Shown here: positions 5,289 through 5,748 of the stretch, in pieces
Numbering within the stretch: the stretch's first letter is position 1
Layout of the letters: each line of letters starts with the position of its first letter
From: Phycisphaerales bacterium UBA1845
GTDB taxonomy: Bacteria; Planctomycetota; Phycisphaerae; UBA1845
Length of the DNA: 5,748 nucleotides
Direction: 5' to 3'
NCBI GenBank assembly: GCA_002338715.1
Contig: DDIR01000115.1
Location: 1,043-6,790 of the forward strand
Notes under the pieces: model-generated
Seen by the model: the letters and a program-made list of their open reading frames with translations, nothing else
Told to the model about the DNA's origin: nothing
Database searches by the model: none
Position numbers and translations under genes: made by a program

Positions 5289-5748
5289 ATGTCGTCGTCC
5301 GACGTGACATGGCACGATCAGTTGGGATCCGCATTTCTTAAGGCGCGCGAATTGGACGATGCGTCGCGCTCCAAGTTTCTGGAAGATCTCAAGAGCACCG
5401 ATGCAGAGATGGCCTCATGGGTGCAACGGATGATTGACGCCGAGCAGAAGTCTTCGCCGGTTTTGGAAGGCTCATCACCGACATCGTTGCTTCAGCTTGC
5501 GCTTCCCGACATCGTGGGCACGCGGGTCGGACAGTACATGATTCGAAGTCGAATTGGCGCGGGTGGGATGGGCGCGGTCTACGAAGCGATGCAGGACAAA
5601 CCCAATCGTGTCGTCGCGCTCAAGGTGCTGCCAGCCGGGCTTGGTTCACCGGCTGCGGCTCGGCGGTTCGAATATGAAAGCGAAGTGCTTGCACGCTTGA
5701 GGCACCCCGCGATTGCGCAAGTCTACGAATCGGGCATTCATCAAGACG
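5289..5748 (+). CDS. PknB-like serine/threonine protein kinase, N-terminal part (runs off window)
   Basis: The frame opens at ATG 5289 and stays open to the window edge, giving 153 residues. Residues 1-80 are a soluble leader (FLKARELDDASRSKFLEDL, WVQRMIDAE) like the helical lead-in of many bacterial kinases that sit beside ECF sigma factors. The kinase domain begins about residue 83. The Gly-rich ATP loop is IGAGGMGAVYEA (89-100). The ATP-binding Lys is K112 in VALKVL. The helix-C Glu is probably E130, nine residues before the HP of LRHPAIAQVYESG. The catalytic loop, activation segment and any membrane or sensor domain lie outside the window, so activity and location cannot be judged. It most likely phosphorylates proteins in response to a signal and is co-transcribed with the sigma factor, which may be its target (inference from context). 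Confidence 0.93.
   Translation, partial: MSSSDVTWHDQLGSAFLKARELDDASRSKFLEDLKSTDAEMASWVQRMIDAEQKSSPVLEGSSPTSLLQLALPDIVGTRVGQYMIRSRIGAGGMGAVYEAMQDKPNRVVALKVLPAGLGSPAAARRFEYESEVLARLRHPAIAQVYESGIHQD

Noticed and set aside
4777..5334. Minus-strand open frame of 185 residues
   Set aside because: It is antisense to the clear ECF sigma factor and the start of the kinase, and has no motif of its own.

Overview
The window looks like a chromosomal segment from a planctomycete, probably of the Phycisphaerae type. This is inferred from three things in the sequence. There is an ECF sigma factor of the 'LQPTALVNEAY' type followed 25 bp later by a PknB-like Ser/Thr kinase. There are secreted proteins built on the 'HTIDGGGGTS...GGFW' and 'FTYQGSLYKSGQPVN...ITTAPYA' modules. 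There is also an acidic tandem-Asp dockerin-like tail. No rRNA, tRNA, CRISPR array or intact mobile element was recognised.

Layout from left to right. Positions 1-149 carry no gene I can support, but hold a perfect 14-bp inverted repeat (76-89/112-125). On the minus strand, 150-704 encodes the catalytic half of a tyrosine recombinase whose N-terminal part is missing and probably frameshifted. Three exported proteins follow, all on the minus strand and read right to left. The first is a tail-fibre-like beta-structured protein (4410-2749). After 29 bp comes a calcineurin-like metallophosphoesterase with a short beta-helix-type tail (2719-1319). After 108 bp comes a small dockerin-bearing protein (1210-794). 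Each has a recognisable signal peptide and a good Shine-Dalgarno sequence. A 262-bp non-coding gap (4411-4672) separates this block from the plus-strand signalling pair: the ECF sigma factor (4673-5263) and the Ser/Thr kinase (5289 to the window edge, incomplete).

How the genes may work together (inference): the three exported proteins could form one transcription unit delivering surface or extracellular proteins: a fibrous trimer-type protein, a phosphoesterase and a calcium-binding dockerin protein. The sigma factor and kinase form a regulatory pair typical of planctomycetes. Divergent arrangement makes shared regulation possible, but nothing in the sequence proves it. The recombinase remnant suggests past mobile-element activity at the left side.

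The points most worth checking are the unnamed domains in the exported proteins, the Peptidase_G2-like C-terminus of the fibre protein, the frameshifted recombinase and the long inverted repeat beside it. I do not see clear evidence of an entirely new system.
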